From [Mycobacterium] nativiensis (GTDB lineage: Bacteria > Actinomycetota > Actinomycetes > Mycobacteriales > Mycobacteriaceae): a stretch of 64,000 bases of DNA. Every line of letters begins with the position of its first letter. Within the stretch, counting starts at the first letter, position 1. Below the pieces are notes generated by a model, which was not told the origin of the DNA, searched no databases, and saw nothing but the letters and a program-made list of their open reading frames with translations. Location: NCBI RefSeq assembly GCF_020172685.1, contig NZ_CP083986.1, forward strand, positions 3,236,895 through 3,300,894, in the 5' to 3' direction. This document shows, one piece after another, positions 1 to 8,537 of the stretch. The position numbers were made by a program, and so were the translations under genes.

Positions 1-327
1 CAGCACCATCGGCGGGCGGCAGTCGGGCTTGGCGGCAGCCGCGGTGCCGTCGAACGCGGCGAACGCCAGCGCCGGCCATTCATCGTCGTCGGGTGCGACG
101 AGCCGGCCACCGCGGCGGGCCAGCAGTTCCAGATCCTCAACGGCCCGGTCGATCTCGCGGCGGGCCTCGGTGTGGCGGGCCAGATCGGCGTCGACGGCGC
201 CGCGGCGGATCCGCTCGGCCGCCTCGACCGGCCCGACCCGGCCGACCAGCGCGGCCAAGTCGTCCCGGGGCGGCTCAGCCACCCGGGACAGGTAGGCCCA
301 GGCCCGCACGGCGGCGTCGGCGCTCAT
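1..327 (-). CDS. dprA: DprA, DNA-processing protein, 5' part only
   Basis: DprA loads RecA onto incoming single-stranded DNA during transformation and recombination. Only the first 109 codons lie in the window; the rest, including the Rossmann-like core, runs off the left edge. The visible part reads as the DprA N-terminal helical region and contains the stretch LLARRGGRLVAPDDDEWP at about residues 70-87, which typically leads into the Rossmann fold. The ATG at 327 overlaps the TGA of comM in an ATGA arrangement, implying translational coupling. The order yraN-comM-dprA matches Rv2898c-Rv2896c. Its role in mycobacteria, which are not known to be naturally competent, is unclear. Confidence 0.88.
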   Translation of the reverse strand, partial: MSADAAVRAWAYLSRVAEPPRDDLAALVGRVGPVEAAERIRRGAVDADLARHTEARREIDRAVEDLELLARRGGRLVAPDDDEWPALAFAAFDGTAAAAKPDCRPPMVL

Positions 328-1835
328 CGGTCCGCCCCCGGCTGCCGGAAACTCAGTGCCGCGGCCACCTGATCCAGACCAGGCGATGTCCGGCCCGCCA
401 GATCCGACAGCGTCCAGGCGACCCGCAGGGTGCGGTTGGCGCCGCGGATCGACAGCAGGCCGCGATCCAGCGCGGTGCGCAGCGGCGCCATCGCCGCGAT
501 GCTCAGCCGGAACCTGCGACGCAGCAATGCCCCGCTGACCTCGGCATTGGTGTGGAAGCCGTGCGGCCCCCAGCGTTGCGCCGCCGCGGCTCGGGCATCG
601 GCGACCCGGGCCCGCACCACCGCCGTCGACTCCCCGTCGTCGGCGGAGAACGCGCCCGCCCGCACCGGGTGCATCTGGACGCGCAGGTCCACCCGATCCA
701 GCAGCGGCCCGGACAGCCGGCCCAGGTAACGCCGCTTCTCCATCGACTTGCAGGTGCAGTCCCGCGGGTCGGCGGGCGCGCACGGGCAGGGATTGGCGGC
801 CATCACCAGCTGGAAGCGAGCCGGATAGCAGGCCACCCCGTCACGGCGGGCGAGCCGGATCTCCCCGTCTTCCAACGGTGTTCGCAGCGCCTCCAGGGCG
901 CTCACCCGGATCTCTGCGCACTCGTCGAGGAACAACACCCCGCGGTGCGCCCGGCTCACCGCACCCGGCCGGGCCATGCCGGAGCCGCCGCCGACCAGTG
1001 CCGCGACGCTGGAACTGTGGTGCGGGGCGATGAAGGGCGGGCGGGTGATCAGCGGGGCAGCGCCCGACAGCAGGCCCGCGACGGAGTGGATCGCGGTGAC
1101 CTCCAGCGACTCGGCCTCGGTCAGCGGCGGCAGCAGTCCGGGAAGGCGTTGGGCGAGCATGGTTTTGCCGACGCCGGGCGGGCCGGTCAGTATCAGGTGA
1201 TGCGATCCGGCCGCGGCCACTTCCACGGCGAAGCGGGCCTGGGCCTGACCGACCACCTCGGCCAGATCTGCGGCCGGCTCGACCTCGGGCGCCACGGTGG
1301 TGATCCGGTCCTGCAGCCGGGCCGACCCGTCCAGCCAGCCCAGCAGCTGCGTCAGCGTCGATACCCCGTAGACGTCGATGCCGTCGATCAGGCTGGCTTC
1401 GGCGAGGTTGTCGGTCGGCACCACCGCGGCTGCCCAGCCCTCGCTCTTGGCGGCCAGCACCGCCGGCAGGATGCCGTGCACCGGCCGCACCCGCCCGTCC
1501 AGCGCCAGCTCGCCGAGCAACACCGTCTTCACCAGCCGCGACCACTCCGTTTCGCGGTCGGCCGAGAGCACCGCGCACGCCAGGGCCAGGTCATACACGG
1601 ATCCGCCCTTCGGCAGGGTCGCCGGGGACAGGGCCAGGGTGAGCCGGGCCGCCGGCCAGCGTTGGTCACTGTTGGTGATCGCGGCGCGCACCCGGTCCCG
1701 GGATTCCTGCAGGGCGGCATCGGGCAGCCCCACCAGGTGCACCCCGGGAAGCCCCGAGGTGATGTCGGCCTCGATCTCGACGATCAATCCGTCGAGGCCG
1801 CGTACCGCGACCGAGAATGCCCGCCCCAGCGCCAT
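324..1835 (-). CDS. comM: ComM/YifB-type Mg-chelatase-like AAA+ ATPase
   Basis: This 503-residue protein is the YifB/ComM AAA+ ATPase, a hexameric helicase promoting branch migration during recombination of imported DNA. The N-terminal ChlI-like domain (about residues 1-180) is followed by Walker A GPPGVGKT at 218-225. Walker B GVLFLDECAEI lies near 300, a cysteine cluster (NPCPC...DCTC) lies near 355-370, and a C-terminal Mg-chelatase domain ends the protein. The start is the ATG at 1835, because the protein then begins MALGRAFSVA like other family members. That ATG shares one base with the yraN TGA (TGATG), and its own TGA overlaps the dprA ATG. It corresponds to Rv2897c. Confidence 0.95.
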   Translation of the reverse strand: MALGRAFSVAVRGLDGLIVEIEADITSGLPGVHLVGLPDAALQESRDRVRAAITNSDQRWPAARLTLALSPATLPKGGSVYDLALACAVLSADRETEWSRLVKTVLLGELALDGRVRPVHGILPAVLAAKSEGWAAAVVPTDNLAEASLIDGIDVYGVSTLTQLLGWLDGSARLQDRITTVAPEVEPAADLAEVVGQAQARFAVEVAAAGSHHLILTGPPGVGKTMLAQRLPGLLPPLTEAESLEVTAIHSVAGLLSGAAPLITRPPFIAPHHSSSVAALVGGGSGMARPGAVSRAHRGVLFLDECAEIRVSALEALRTPLEDGEIRLARRDGVACYPARFQLVMAANPCPCAPADPRDCTCKSMEKRRYLGRLSGPLLDRVDLRVQMHPVRAGAFSADDGESTAVVRARVADARAAAAQRWGPHGFHTNAEVSGALLRRRFRLSIAAMAPLRTALDRGLLSIRGANRTLRVAWTLSDLAGRTSPGLDQVAAALSFRQPGADR

Positions 1836-2203
1836 CAGCCCACTCCCCTCAGGTGGCTGATCTCGGGTGTGGCGCTTCGGCCGAGACGCACCCCGATCAC
1901 GTCGAGGCGCACCTGCGGCCAGTGCGCCTCCTGGCGCGCCAGCCACACTCCGGACAGCCGCCGCAGCCGGCGCAGCTTCACCTCCGGGACCGCATAGGCC
2001 AGACCGCCGTACCCGTCACCGGTGCGGGTTTTCACCTCCACGAAGATCACCGTGCGGGCTGTGGGGTCGGTGGCGATCACGTCCAGCTCCCCGTACCGGC
2101 AGCGCCAGTTGCGCGCCAGGATCGCCCAGCCCTGCCCGAGCAGATACTCGACGGCCACCTGCTCGCCCAGCGCGCCCACCTGAGCTCGCGTCCATGTCGT
2201 CAT
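1835..2203 (-). CDS. YraN / UPF0102 family nuclease-fold protein
   Basis: This 122-residue UPF0102 (YraN) protein has a restriction-endonuclease-like fold. The core motif is visible: the E of the N-terminal helix (GALGEQVAVEYL), then GELDVIA and VFVEVKTRTGDGYG, giving the D...ExK arrangement of that superfamily. The cellular role is not established. The ATG at 2203 was chosen because MTTWTRAQVGALGE is the usual family start; upstream in-frame codons look non-coding. It is coupled to comM through TGATG and corresponds to Rv2898c. In H37Rv the next upstream genes are fdhD and fdhF, which are absent here. Confidence 0.9.
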   Translation of the reverse strand: MTTWTRAQVGALGEQVAVEYLLGQGWAILARNWRCRYGELDVIATDPTARTVIFVEVKTRTGDGYGGLAYAVPEVKLRRLRRLSGVWLARQEAHWPQVRLDVIGVRLGRSATPEISHLRGVG

Positions 2204-2325
2204 GACGATCAGGCTCGGCGATACCGCCGACATCGCGCCGCCACCGGAGGTCCGAAACCCGGCGCGCACGGCAGGTCATCCCCAATCCGGCCCGCATCCA
2301 CAGCCCGGAGGTTCCAACGGCGAAC

Positions 2326-3390
2326 TCAGCCGAACTGTGCCAATCGAGGCCCGCCGCGACGCTCGTCGCCGTCCACCTCGACCCGGGCGGGCACCACCTC
2401 GCTGGTCACCAGCCCGTGCCGGTCGGTGAGTTCGTCGATGGCGTCAAAGCATTCGGCGATGTTCTGCGGGGTGTCGACAACGATGGTGGCGACCGGGACG
2501 CGACGCGTCACGTGGAACAGGCGGTCGCCGCCCGGCGCACGCCCGCCCTGGTAGCCCCATATCGCCCGCAATACCGTCGCGCCGCCCAATGATCGGTGCT
2601 CCCAGAGCCGATGCACCACAGCACGGTGGATGGGGACGCCGCGCTGCACGTCGGCTTCGCAGGTGTACACCGTCAGCTTCTGCCACAGCGCCAGGCCGTG
2701 CTCGTCCACACCCGGTACCGCGTGCGGGCGCTCGATCATCTCACCGTCACGTTTGCAGACCCTCACCCGTTCGGCGGTGATCAGCGGACGACGCAGCAGC
2801 CGGCGCAGCTCGGGCAACACCTGCTCGGCGCACTCGGCGCGCCCGACCGCGACGATCATCACCGGGACGTCGGCGTTGCCGCCGAAGAAGTGGGCGCGTT
2901 CGCGATGGCCGTGGAAGGTCCCGTCGACGCCGAGGAACGCCGATGCTCCATCGAAACCGCTGCGGTACAGCAGATCACAGACGGCGATGTATCCGGGCAG
3001 CCCGTGGATTCTCTCCTTGCGCCCGAGATAGACCGTCAACTTGGTGGTTCCCTCGCCGCTTGAACCCGAGTCCGCCAGCAGCCGCGCCCGTTCCAGGGTG
3101 ATCAGCGCCCGTTTGGGCATCGCGCGCAATGGTTCGAACAGCGCCTCGATCGCCGGCTTGGTGTCGACCGCCACGACGGCCACCGGTGGATCCTCGGACA
3201 GACTCAGCGAGCGATCACTGCGCAGGTGGCGGCGCGACCCGAACCCACCGACGCCGCGCAGCACCACGCTGGCGGCGATACCCTGCCGGCCATAGAGGTC
3301 GAGCATCTCCTCAGCCAGGAAACGACTGCCGCAGCGTTGCCGTTCGTCGAAGTACGCAGTGAGCTTGAGGCAGTCCCGGCTCACGGCCAC
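2326..3390 (-). CDS. Triple DUF190-domain protein
   Basis: The protein has about 354 residues and three successive DUF190-like units, at about residues 1-107, 115-225 and 235-340. Each opens with a KLT-x-Y strand (KLTAYFDE, KLTVYLGR, KLTVYTCE). Each continues with a GVxGF-like turn and a PVxxxxVD strand, a pattern known for the ferredoxin-like DUF190 family (PF02641). Single-domain DUF190 proteins often neighbour CrcB/Fluc fluoride channels, but no crcB is present here. The function is unknown. A GTG start at 3390 is assumed; GTG at 3384 is an alternative. It lies 3 bases downstream of the GNAT gene on the same strand, so the two are probably co-transcribed. Confidence 0.8.
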   Translation of the reverse strand: MAVSRDCLKLTAYFDERQRCGSRFLAEEMLDLYGRQGIAASVVLRGVGGFGSRRHLRSDRSLSLSEDPPVAVVAVDTKPAIEALFEPLRAMPKRALITLERARLLADSGSSGEGTTKLTVYLGRKERIHGLPGYIAVCDLLYRSGFDGASAFLGVDGTFHGHRERAHFFGGNADVPVMIVAVGRAECAEQVLPELRRLLRRPLITAERVRVCKRDGEMIERPHAVPGVDEHGLALWQKLTVYTCEADVQRGVPIHRAVVHRLWEHRSLGGATVLRAIWGYQGGRAPGGDRLFHVTRRVPVATIVVDTPQNIAECFDAIDELTDRHGLVTSEVVPARVEVDGDERRGGPRLAQFG

Positions 3391-3393
3391 CGA

Positions 3394-4059
3394 TCAGCCG
3401 GCGTGCGCGCCTGGGGCACGAACCACCAGGGGCACACCGGGAAAGTAGGCGGCCATCTCCGAGCGCGCACGCCGCAGGGCGGCGGTGCCGTAGCCCTTCT
3501 TGCGGTGTTCGGGACTGATCCAGATCCGCACGTTCACCTCGCCGCGGTTCAGGTCACCGAAGACCATCCCGACCTTCTGCACACCGTCGACGGCGACGAA
3601 CCAGGCGGCATCTTCGTCATCGACCCGCACCAGTCCCGAGCGGATCTCGTCGTCGAGGCCGTCGGCCGGCCGGCCGGAGCCGTCGCCGCTGGCGTGCACG
3701 TCCGACGTCCGCAACGCGAAGATGTCGCGGTCCGGGTCGCCGGCGAACGGGCGCAGCAGCAACGTCTCACCGGAGCTGGCCGGCCGCTCACCGAGAGTGA
3801 AGGTCAGCTCGTTGTTGAGGTCTTCGAGCTCGGCGGTGATTCTGCTGCGCGAATCCTTGGTCAGCTGATCCAACGACATCCCGATCACCGCTTCGCAGCC
3901 CGCCGGCGAGGTGCCGAGCAGGTCCGCGATCGCCTGCACGGCCGAGGCGCGGTCGTCGGAATCGACGATCACGTCAAGCACCTCGTGGCGGCGTTCCATG
4001 GCCTTGAGCAGGGCATCTGTGATTTCACGGCGGGAGACGGCACGGTCGACAGCGGTCAT
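3394..4059 (-). CDS. GNAT-like acetyltransferase with GyrA-type helical N-terminus
   Basis: The 221-residue protein has two parts. Residues about 10-80 (LLKAMERRHEVLDVI...DLLGTSP...LTKDSRSRITAELEDL) resemble the helical and coiled-coil segment near the end of the GyrA/ParC breakage-reunion domain, which has the same spacing of LL, MxLxxL and ERxKI-like elements. Residues about 95-215 look like a GNAT fold: a substrate-side strand WFVAVDGVQKVGMVFGDL, then EVNVRIWISPEHRKKGYGTAALR, whose R-K-K-G-Y-G is the acetyl-CoA pyrophosphate loop. The substrate is unknown. The ATG at 4059 is the first start. The GyrA resemblance is read by eye, without alignment software. Confidence 0.7.
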   Translation of the reverse strand: MTAVDRAVSRREITDALLKAMERRHEVLDVIVDSDDRASAVQAIADLLGTSPAGCEAVIGMSLDQLTKDSRSRITAELEDLNNELTFTLGERPASSGETLLLRPFAGDPDRDIFALRTSDVHASGDGSGRPADGLDDEIRSGLVRVDDEDAAWFVAVDGVQKVGMVFGDLNRGEVNVRIWISPEHRKKGYGTAALRRARSEMAAYFPGVPLVVRAPGAHAG

Positions 4060-4086
4060 AGAAGTCAGCGTAGACCGAAGCCGGCG

Positions 4087-4194
4087 GTTCAGCGAGGCTC
4101 GACGAAGGAGAGGCGAAGCTGGGACCGGCGCATGAACTCAGCCCGTTCAGCGAGGCTCGACGAAGGAGAGGCGAAGCTGGGACCGGCGCATGAA
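4087..4194. repeat. Tandem direct repeat, two identical 50-bp units
   Basis: Positions 4087-4136 and 4145-4194 read identically over 50 bases, starting GTTCAGCGAGGCTCGACGAA and ending GGCGCATGAA. An 8-bp spacer separates them, giving a 58-bp period. The pair fills most of the gap between the fadD stop and the start of the GNAT gene. It has no hairpin or long ORF of its own. I noticed no other copy in the window. It could be a copy of a dispersed intergenic repeat or a local duplication. Confidence 0.9.
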
Positions 4195-4231
4195 TCTGAG
4201 CCCCGACACTGGGGTGTTGATTCGAGGCGGC

Positions 4232-5743
4232 TCAGCACACGTATTGCTCGCGCAGTACCCGCTTGAGAATCTTGCCGGTCGGGTTGCGCGGAATGGCGGC
4301 GGCGAAGATCACCTTCTTGGGCACCTTGTAGCGTGCCAGCCGGGTCCCGCACTCGACGATGATCTGCTGCTCGCTCAGCTCGCCCTGGTCGCCGACGACG
4401 ATCGCGCAGGCGATCTCGCCCCACTTCTCGTCGGGCAGCCCGATGACCGCCACCTCCTGGACGCCGGGGATTCCGATCACGACGTTCTCGATCTCCGCCG
4501 GGTAGATGTTCTCGCCGCCGGAGATGATCATGTCCTTGAGGCGATCCTTGATGTACAGGTATCCCTCGTCGTCGATCTCGCCGATGTCGCCGGTGCGGAA
4601 CCAGCCGTCATCGAAGGCGGCGCGGGTGGCACCGGGGAGATCCCAGTACTCCTTGAGCAGGAAGTCGGCCTTGATCACGACCTCACCTTCACCGCGCTGG
4701 CTGATCACCCCGTCGTCGCGGCGTACCCGAACGTCGGCGAACATGCAGGCCCGTCCGGCCGAACCCACCTTGCGCAAGGCGTCCTCGCCGAGCAGCAGGG
4801 TACCGCCGCCGCACGATTCGGTGAGCGCGTAGCCCTGCACGACCTGCATATTCTTAGCCGCGTAGAGCTTGATGAGAGGCTCGGGCATGGGCGCGCCGCC
4901 GGTGATGAAGAAGCGGAAGTCGGGGGCGTCGATTCCGTCGAATCCGGGCACCTGGCGCATGAAGTTCAGGATCGCCGGCACGGCTCCCCCGATGGTGACC
5001 CGCTCCTGCACGATCAGCGACCACACCGTCGTCGGATCGAACTGCGGCATCGAGATCAGGGTGATGCCGCGCATGCCGCAGAAGATGACCGTCGTCAGTG
5101 CCGCCACGTGGAACATCGGCAGCGGCAACAGGATCCGGTCCCCGGCACGTACATCGACGGTGAGCGCCCATGACGTCGCGGCCGCGTGCACGGAATTATG
5201 CGTATGCACAACGCCTTTCGGATTTCCGGTGGTACCGGACGTGTACATGATGAACAGGTTGTCCGAGCCGCCGCACTGGACGACGGGACCACCACCTTCG
5301 ACACCCGCGAGGCGCTCGTCGAGTGAACCGGCGCCGCCCGTCGCCGGTACCCATTCGGTGATGGTGCAGGGATGGGTGGTGCCCGCCCGCACGGCGTCGG
5401 CCACTGCCGCCAACTCGGCGCCGTAGATCAGCGCCTTGCTACCGCTGTTGGACAAGATGAACTCCAGTTCGGCTGCGGCAAGGCGGGTGTTGAGGGGTAC
5501 GACGACGACGCCGATCTTGGCCGCGCCGTAGAACAGGCAGCAGAACTCGACACTGTTGGGCATCAACAGCGCCACTCGGTCGCCCTTACCGAGCCCGAGC
5601 GAGATCAGCACGGCAGCACAGCGATTGGCCAGCTCGTTGAGCTGCGCATAGTTCAGCCGCACCGATGACGACGGCTCGACGTATGCCTCGAGCTCCGGGT
5701 TGACGACGGCACGTTGTGCGAGCATGGCGCCGATGTTCTTCAT
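4232..5743 (-). CDS. FadD-type fatty acyl-CoA/AMP ligase
   Basis: The 503-residue adenylate-forming enzyme is predicted to activate a fatty acid via acyl-AMP, probably to acyl-CoA. The P-loop MYTSGTTGNPKGVVHT spans 166-181, followed by GYALTESCGG near 304, GWFRTGDIG near 380, and the A10 motif NPTGKILKR with catalytic Lys491. The family is clear, but chain length and CoA versus ACP acceptor cannot be read. The ATG at 5743 overlaps the TGA of the upstream WS/DGAT gene (ATGA). In-frame codons further upstream are only the shadow of that gene. It is the last gene of a six-gene operon and would supply acyl-CoA to the two acyltransferases. Confidence 0.92.
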   Translation of the reverse strand: MKNIGAMLAQRAVVNPELEAYVEPSSSVRLNYAQLNELANRCAAVLISLGLGKGDRVALLMPNSVEFCCLFYGAAKIGVVVVPLNTRLAAAELEFILSNSGSKALIYGAELAAVADAVRAGTTHPCTITEWVPATGGAGSLDERLAGVEGGGPVVQCGGSDNLFIMYTSGTTGNPKGVVHTHNSVHAAATSWALTVDVRAGDRILLPLPMFHVAALTTVIFCGMRGITLISMPQFDPTTVWSLIVQERVTIGGAVPAILNFMRQVPGFDGIDAPDFRFFITGGAPMPEPLIKLYAAKNMQVVQGYALTESCGGGTLLLGEDALRKVGSAGRACMFADVRVRRDDGVISQRGEGEVVIKADFLLKEYWDLPGATRAAFDDGWFRTGDIGEIDDEGYLYIKDRLKDMIISGGENIYPAEIENVVIGIPGVQEVAVIGLPDEKWGEIACAIVVGDQGELSEQQIIVECGTRLARYKVPKKVIFAAAIPRNPTGKILKRVLREQYVC

Positions 5744-7125
5744 GGTGTCCTCCGTGTCGTGGCCTGCAGCCGCTGGAATGCCTGGTCCATCAACCGGGCC
5801 AGCCGCAAGGGTTCGTCGACGGCCTCCGGTGCGGCACCGACCGCGATGCGGACGGTGTCGTTGACGCTGGCGAAGGTGACGTTGAGTCCGGCGCCGGGCG
5901 GCAGAATCGGCAGGCCCAGGAACGCGACCAGTGGTGCACCGGCCAAATAGAGTTGCTCGGCGGGCCCTTTCATGTTCGAGATCACCAGGTTGGCGCTGGG
6001 CGCATTCCCGAGCCCGGGCACGGTGTCTGACACCGCCATGCTGCCGGCCAGCAGCAGTGCGTAGACCTGACGCGAGGTCGTCTGCATACGACGGCCTTTG
6101 GCCTTGGCGTTCGTCGTCGCAAGGTTGATCTGTCGCAGCCGCTCCCCGATCTCTGCCCCGGGGACACCCATGGCGATCAGTTCGGCGCTGACCTGATTGC
6201 CGCCGCCGGCGCCGGGTCCATCTCGAAGGGACATGGGCATGAAGGCCACCAGCGGCCCGTCGGCGGGCGACCCGTGCTCGCCGAGGTAGGTGTGCAGGGC
6301 GTCGTCGATGACGGTCATGACGACGTCGTTGATGGAGGTGTTGGTTTCCATGGCCACCGTTTTGACGTCGGCGAGCGGAAGCCCGGTGTCGGCGTAGGCG
6401 CGCGCAGCCGATTTCGCGGTGTTGTTGAACAACGTTCGTTGCGCGGTGAAGGGCACCGACGCCATGCGCGGCTTCAGGTGCAGCGCTTGCACACCGAACT
6501 CGACGATGTCGGCTCCGATGCCGATCATGTCGGTGGGAAGCTTGGTCAGTCCCCGCAGCTGTCCCTGCAGCCGCCGGGCCTGGGAAGCCCTGGGACGCGG
6601 GCGGCGTACCTCGGCTCCGCCCTCGGGCGCCATCCACGGGGCGGCCAGCCGCTCGTCGTCGGGTGAGTCGCTCATGAAGTTGCGCATCACCCGCAGCCCG
6701 GCCTCACCGTCGATCAGGGCGTGATGCACCTTGATCATGACAGCGAGACAGTCGTTTTCGAGGCCGTCGATGATGTAGCACTCCCAGAGCGGCCGGCTGC
6801 GGTCGAGCAGCCCGCTGTTAAGCGTGGAGACCAGCTCATAGAACTGCGCCATCGTGCCGGGCGCCGGGAGGTCGACCTGGCGGACGTGATTGGCCATGTC
6901 CGGCTCGACGTTCTCCCACGCCGCCATCCCGGTGCTCGCCCAGGTGAGCTTGTGGGTGAAGGGCTTGACCGCGCGGCTGTGCCGATAGGCCTCGAACAGG
7001 CGTGGCCCGAAGCTTCTTTCCTGCCCCTGCGGCTTCTTGAAGATCGTCATGGCGGCCATGTGAAATGGGCGGTTCGGATTCTCCAACAGCAGAAATGTCA
7101 GGTCGGTCGGGCTGATTCCGCTCAT
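5740..7125 (-). CDS. WS/DGAT family acyltransferase (proximal to fadD)
   Basis: The 461-residue protein belongs to the wax ester synthase/diacylglycerol acyltransferase family, which makes triacylglycerol or wax esters from acyl-CoA at the membrane or lipid-body surface. The catalytic HHxxxDG motif is intact as VHHALIDG (His134, His135, Asp139, Gly140). It is preceded by the family block RSRPLWECYIIDGL at 109-122. The C-terminal WES acyltransferase domain shows NLVISNMKGP and the GxGLNVTFASVND stretch. ATG 7125 overlaps the TGA of the preceding WS/DGAT gene, with GAGG about 7 bases upstream. Two family members in tandem suggest heterologous substrates or paralogous division of labour. The acceptor cannot be inferred. 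Confidence 0.92.
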   Translation of the reverse strand: MSGISPTDLTFLLLENPNRPFHMAAMTIFKKPQGQERSFGPRLFEAYRHSRAVKPFTHKLTWASTGMAAWENVEPDMANHVRQVDLPAPGTMAQFYELVSTLNSGLLDRSRPLWECYIIDGLENDCLAVMIKVHHALIDGEAGLRVMRNFMSDSPDDERLAAPWMAPEGGAEVRRPRPRASQARRLQGQLRGLTKLPTDMIGIGADIVEFGVQALHLKPRMASVPFTAQRTLFNNTAKSAARAYADTGLPLADVKTVAMETNTSINDVVMTVIDDALHTYLGEHGSPADGPLVAFMPMSLRDGPGAGGGNQVSAELIAMGVPGAEIGERLRQINLATTNAKAKGRRMQTTSRQVYALLLAGSMAVSDTVPGLGNAPSANLVISNMKGPAEQLYLAGAPLVAFLGLPILPPGAGLNVTFASVNDTVRIAVGAAPEAVDEPLRLARLMDQAFQRLQATTRRTP

Positions 7126-8537
7126 GGGGCCACCTCGTTCCTTTCGGCAACGGCGAGCAGGGCGTTCAGCTCATCGACGAAGTGGCCGAAGAGTTCCCAA
7201 CCGTCGTCGAGGACTTCCCGGTCCGCCAGCATGCAGATGTTGGCCCGCCCGCAGTAACTCCACATAGTGACGTTGAGGCCGGTGCCATCGGCGAGTTGAC
7301 CGGTGGAGAACCAATTGTCGAGCTTCCAGTTGTCCAGGTAGAGCGCGTCTTTGGGGCCAGGGACGTTGGACAGCACCAGGTTGCCGAAAAGGCCGAAGCT
7401 GCCTCCGCGGCGATGGATCGCCTTGCGGATGAGCGTGATGCCCCAGGGTGGGACGACCTGCAACAACGCGCTGATGTCGGCCCCGACCTGTTTGACCGCC
7501 TTGATGTGTTCTTTCATCTCGAGGTTGGACTCGCGGCTGGCCGCAAGTCGCCGCAGCGGATCGGCGATGTCACTGCGGATCCAGCAGAAGTCCTGGGTGG
7601 CGAAGTTGCCGCGGCCCTCCATCCCGGTGGGCCGTTCACCGGCAAACGGGGTGGCGCCGACCAGCGGATGCTCATCGGGGTTGTAGTCCAAGGCGATCAG
7701 GAGACGGCGAACCGCACCAGCCACGCAGCTGCTGAAGACGTCGTTGATGGTGACATCCAGCGCCTTGCTGACCGTGACGAAGCTCTCCAGAGGGAGGCTC
7801 TCGCAGACGAAGGTGCGCCCGGCGCTGAGGTTGACGTTCAGCGGTGTCTGCCGCATCATTCCGGCCGCCGGATGGGGCAGGGCGCCGGCCGACTTGCGCC
7901 TGCGTTCCAACATGACCCGCTGCCACAGCCCGGCGGCCACCTTCGGCAGGTTGGCGATGGCGACTTCGGGGAAGTCGCGCACCGCCCAGCCGAGGCGGCG
8001 CAGCCACGACGGCAGCGGAGGTGGGGTGTAGGGCGGGGGGTCGTCGGACTTGACGCCCGGCTGCGGCTGGTAGAACCGCTGCATCAGCCAGGATGCGCCG
8101 ACACCGTCGACGTAGGCGTGGTGCACGAGCATCACGCACGCGACCTTGCCGTCGGCGAGTCCCTCGACGACCCACATCATCCACAAGGGTCTGCTGCGGT
8201 CGAGTTGATAGGCGTATATGTCTGCCATGAACTCGCACAGGCTTTTGTGGTCGGCCGGCGGCGGGCAGGCAACACGACGTATGTGGTATTCGAGTTGGAA
8301 GTCCGGATCCTGCACCCAGTAGGGATGATTGAGGCCCAACGGTGAGTCGAGGTATTTCCACCGCAGGATCGGCATCAGATGCAGTCGGCGTGCCGCCTCG
8401 GCGCAGAATTTGTCGAAGGACCAGCCGTCGGGGTCGGTGGACGGATCGATGATCGCAACCTTGAACGTATGCATATACGCCTTCGGTGTCTCCATGCCCA
8501 GCATGAATGCGTCGACCCCGTTGAGTCGTTCCATCAT
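7122..8537 (-). CDS. WS/DGAT family acyltransferase (proximal to esterase)
   Basis: This second WS/DGAT enzyme has 471 residues and begins MMERLNGVDAFMLGMETPKA, the usual family opening. The motif VHHAYVDG (His139, His140, Asp144, Gly145) follows RSRPLWMMWVVEGL. The C-terminal half carries NLVLSNVPGPKDALYL and GTGLNVTMWSYC, hallmarks of the family. It differs widely from its neighbour, so it is not a recent duplicate. Coupling is by ATGA on both sides: its ATG at 8537 overlaps the esterase stop and its own TGA overlaps the next start. An esterase plus a WS/DGAT recalls Rv0220 (lipC)/Rv0221 in M. tuberculosis. Confidence 0.92.
   Translation of the reverse strand: MMERLNGVDAFMLGMETPKAYMHTFKVAIIDPSTDPDGWSFDKFCAEAARRLHLMPILRWKYLDSPLGLNHPYWVQDPDFQLEYHIRRVACPPPADHKSLCEFMADIYAYQLDRSRPLWMMWVVEGLADGKVACVMLVHHAYVDGVGASWLMQRFYQPQPGVKSDDPPPYTPPPLPSWLRRLGWAVRDFPEVAIANLPKVAAGLWQRVMLERRRKSAGALPHPAAGMMRQTPLNVNLSAGRTFVCESLPLESFVTVSKALDVTINDVFSSCVAGAVRRLLIALDYNPDEHPLVGATPFAGERPTGMEGRGNFATQDFCWIRSDIADPLRRLAASRESNLEMKEHIKAVKQVGADISALLQVVPPWGITLIRKAIHRRGGSFGLFGNLVLSNVPGPKDALYLDNWKLDNWFSTGQLADGTGLNVTMWSYCGRANICMLADREVLDDGWELFGHFVDELNALLAVAERNEVAP

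Noticed and set aside
93..1997. Long plus-strand open frame opposite comM
   Set aside because: Its translation is Arg/Pro/Gly/Gln-rich low complexity without domains, while the minus strand gives a complete ComM; it is a high-GC antisense shadow.
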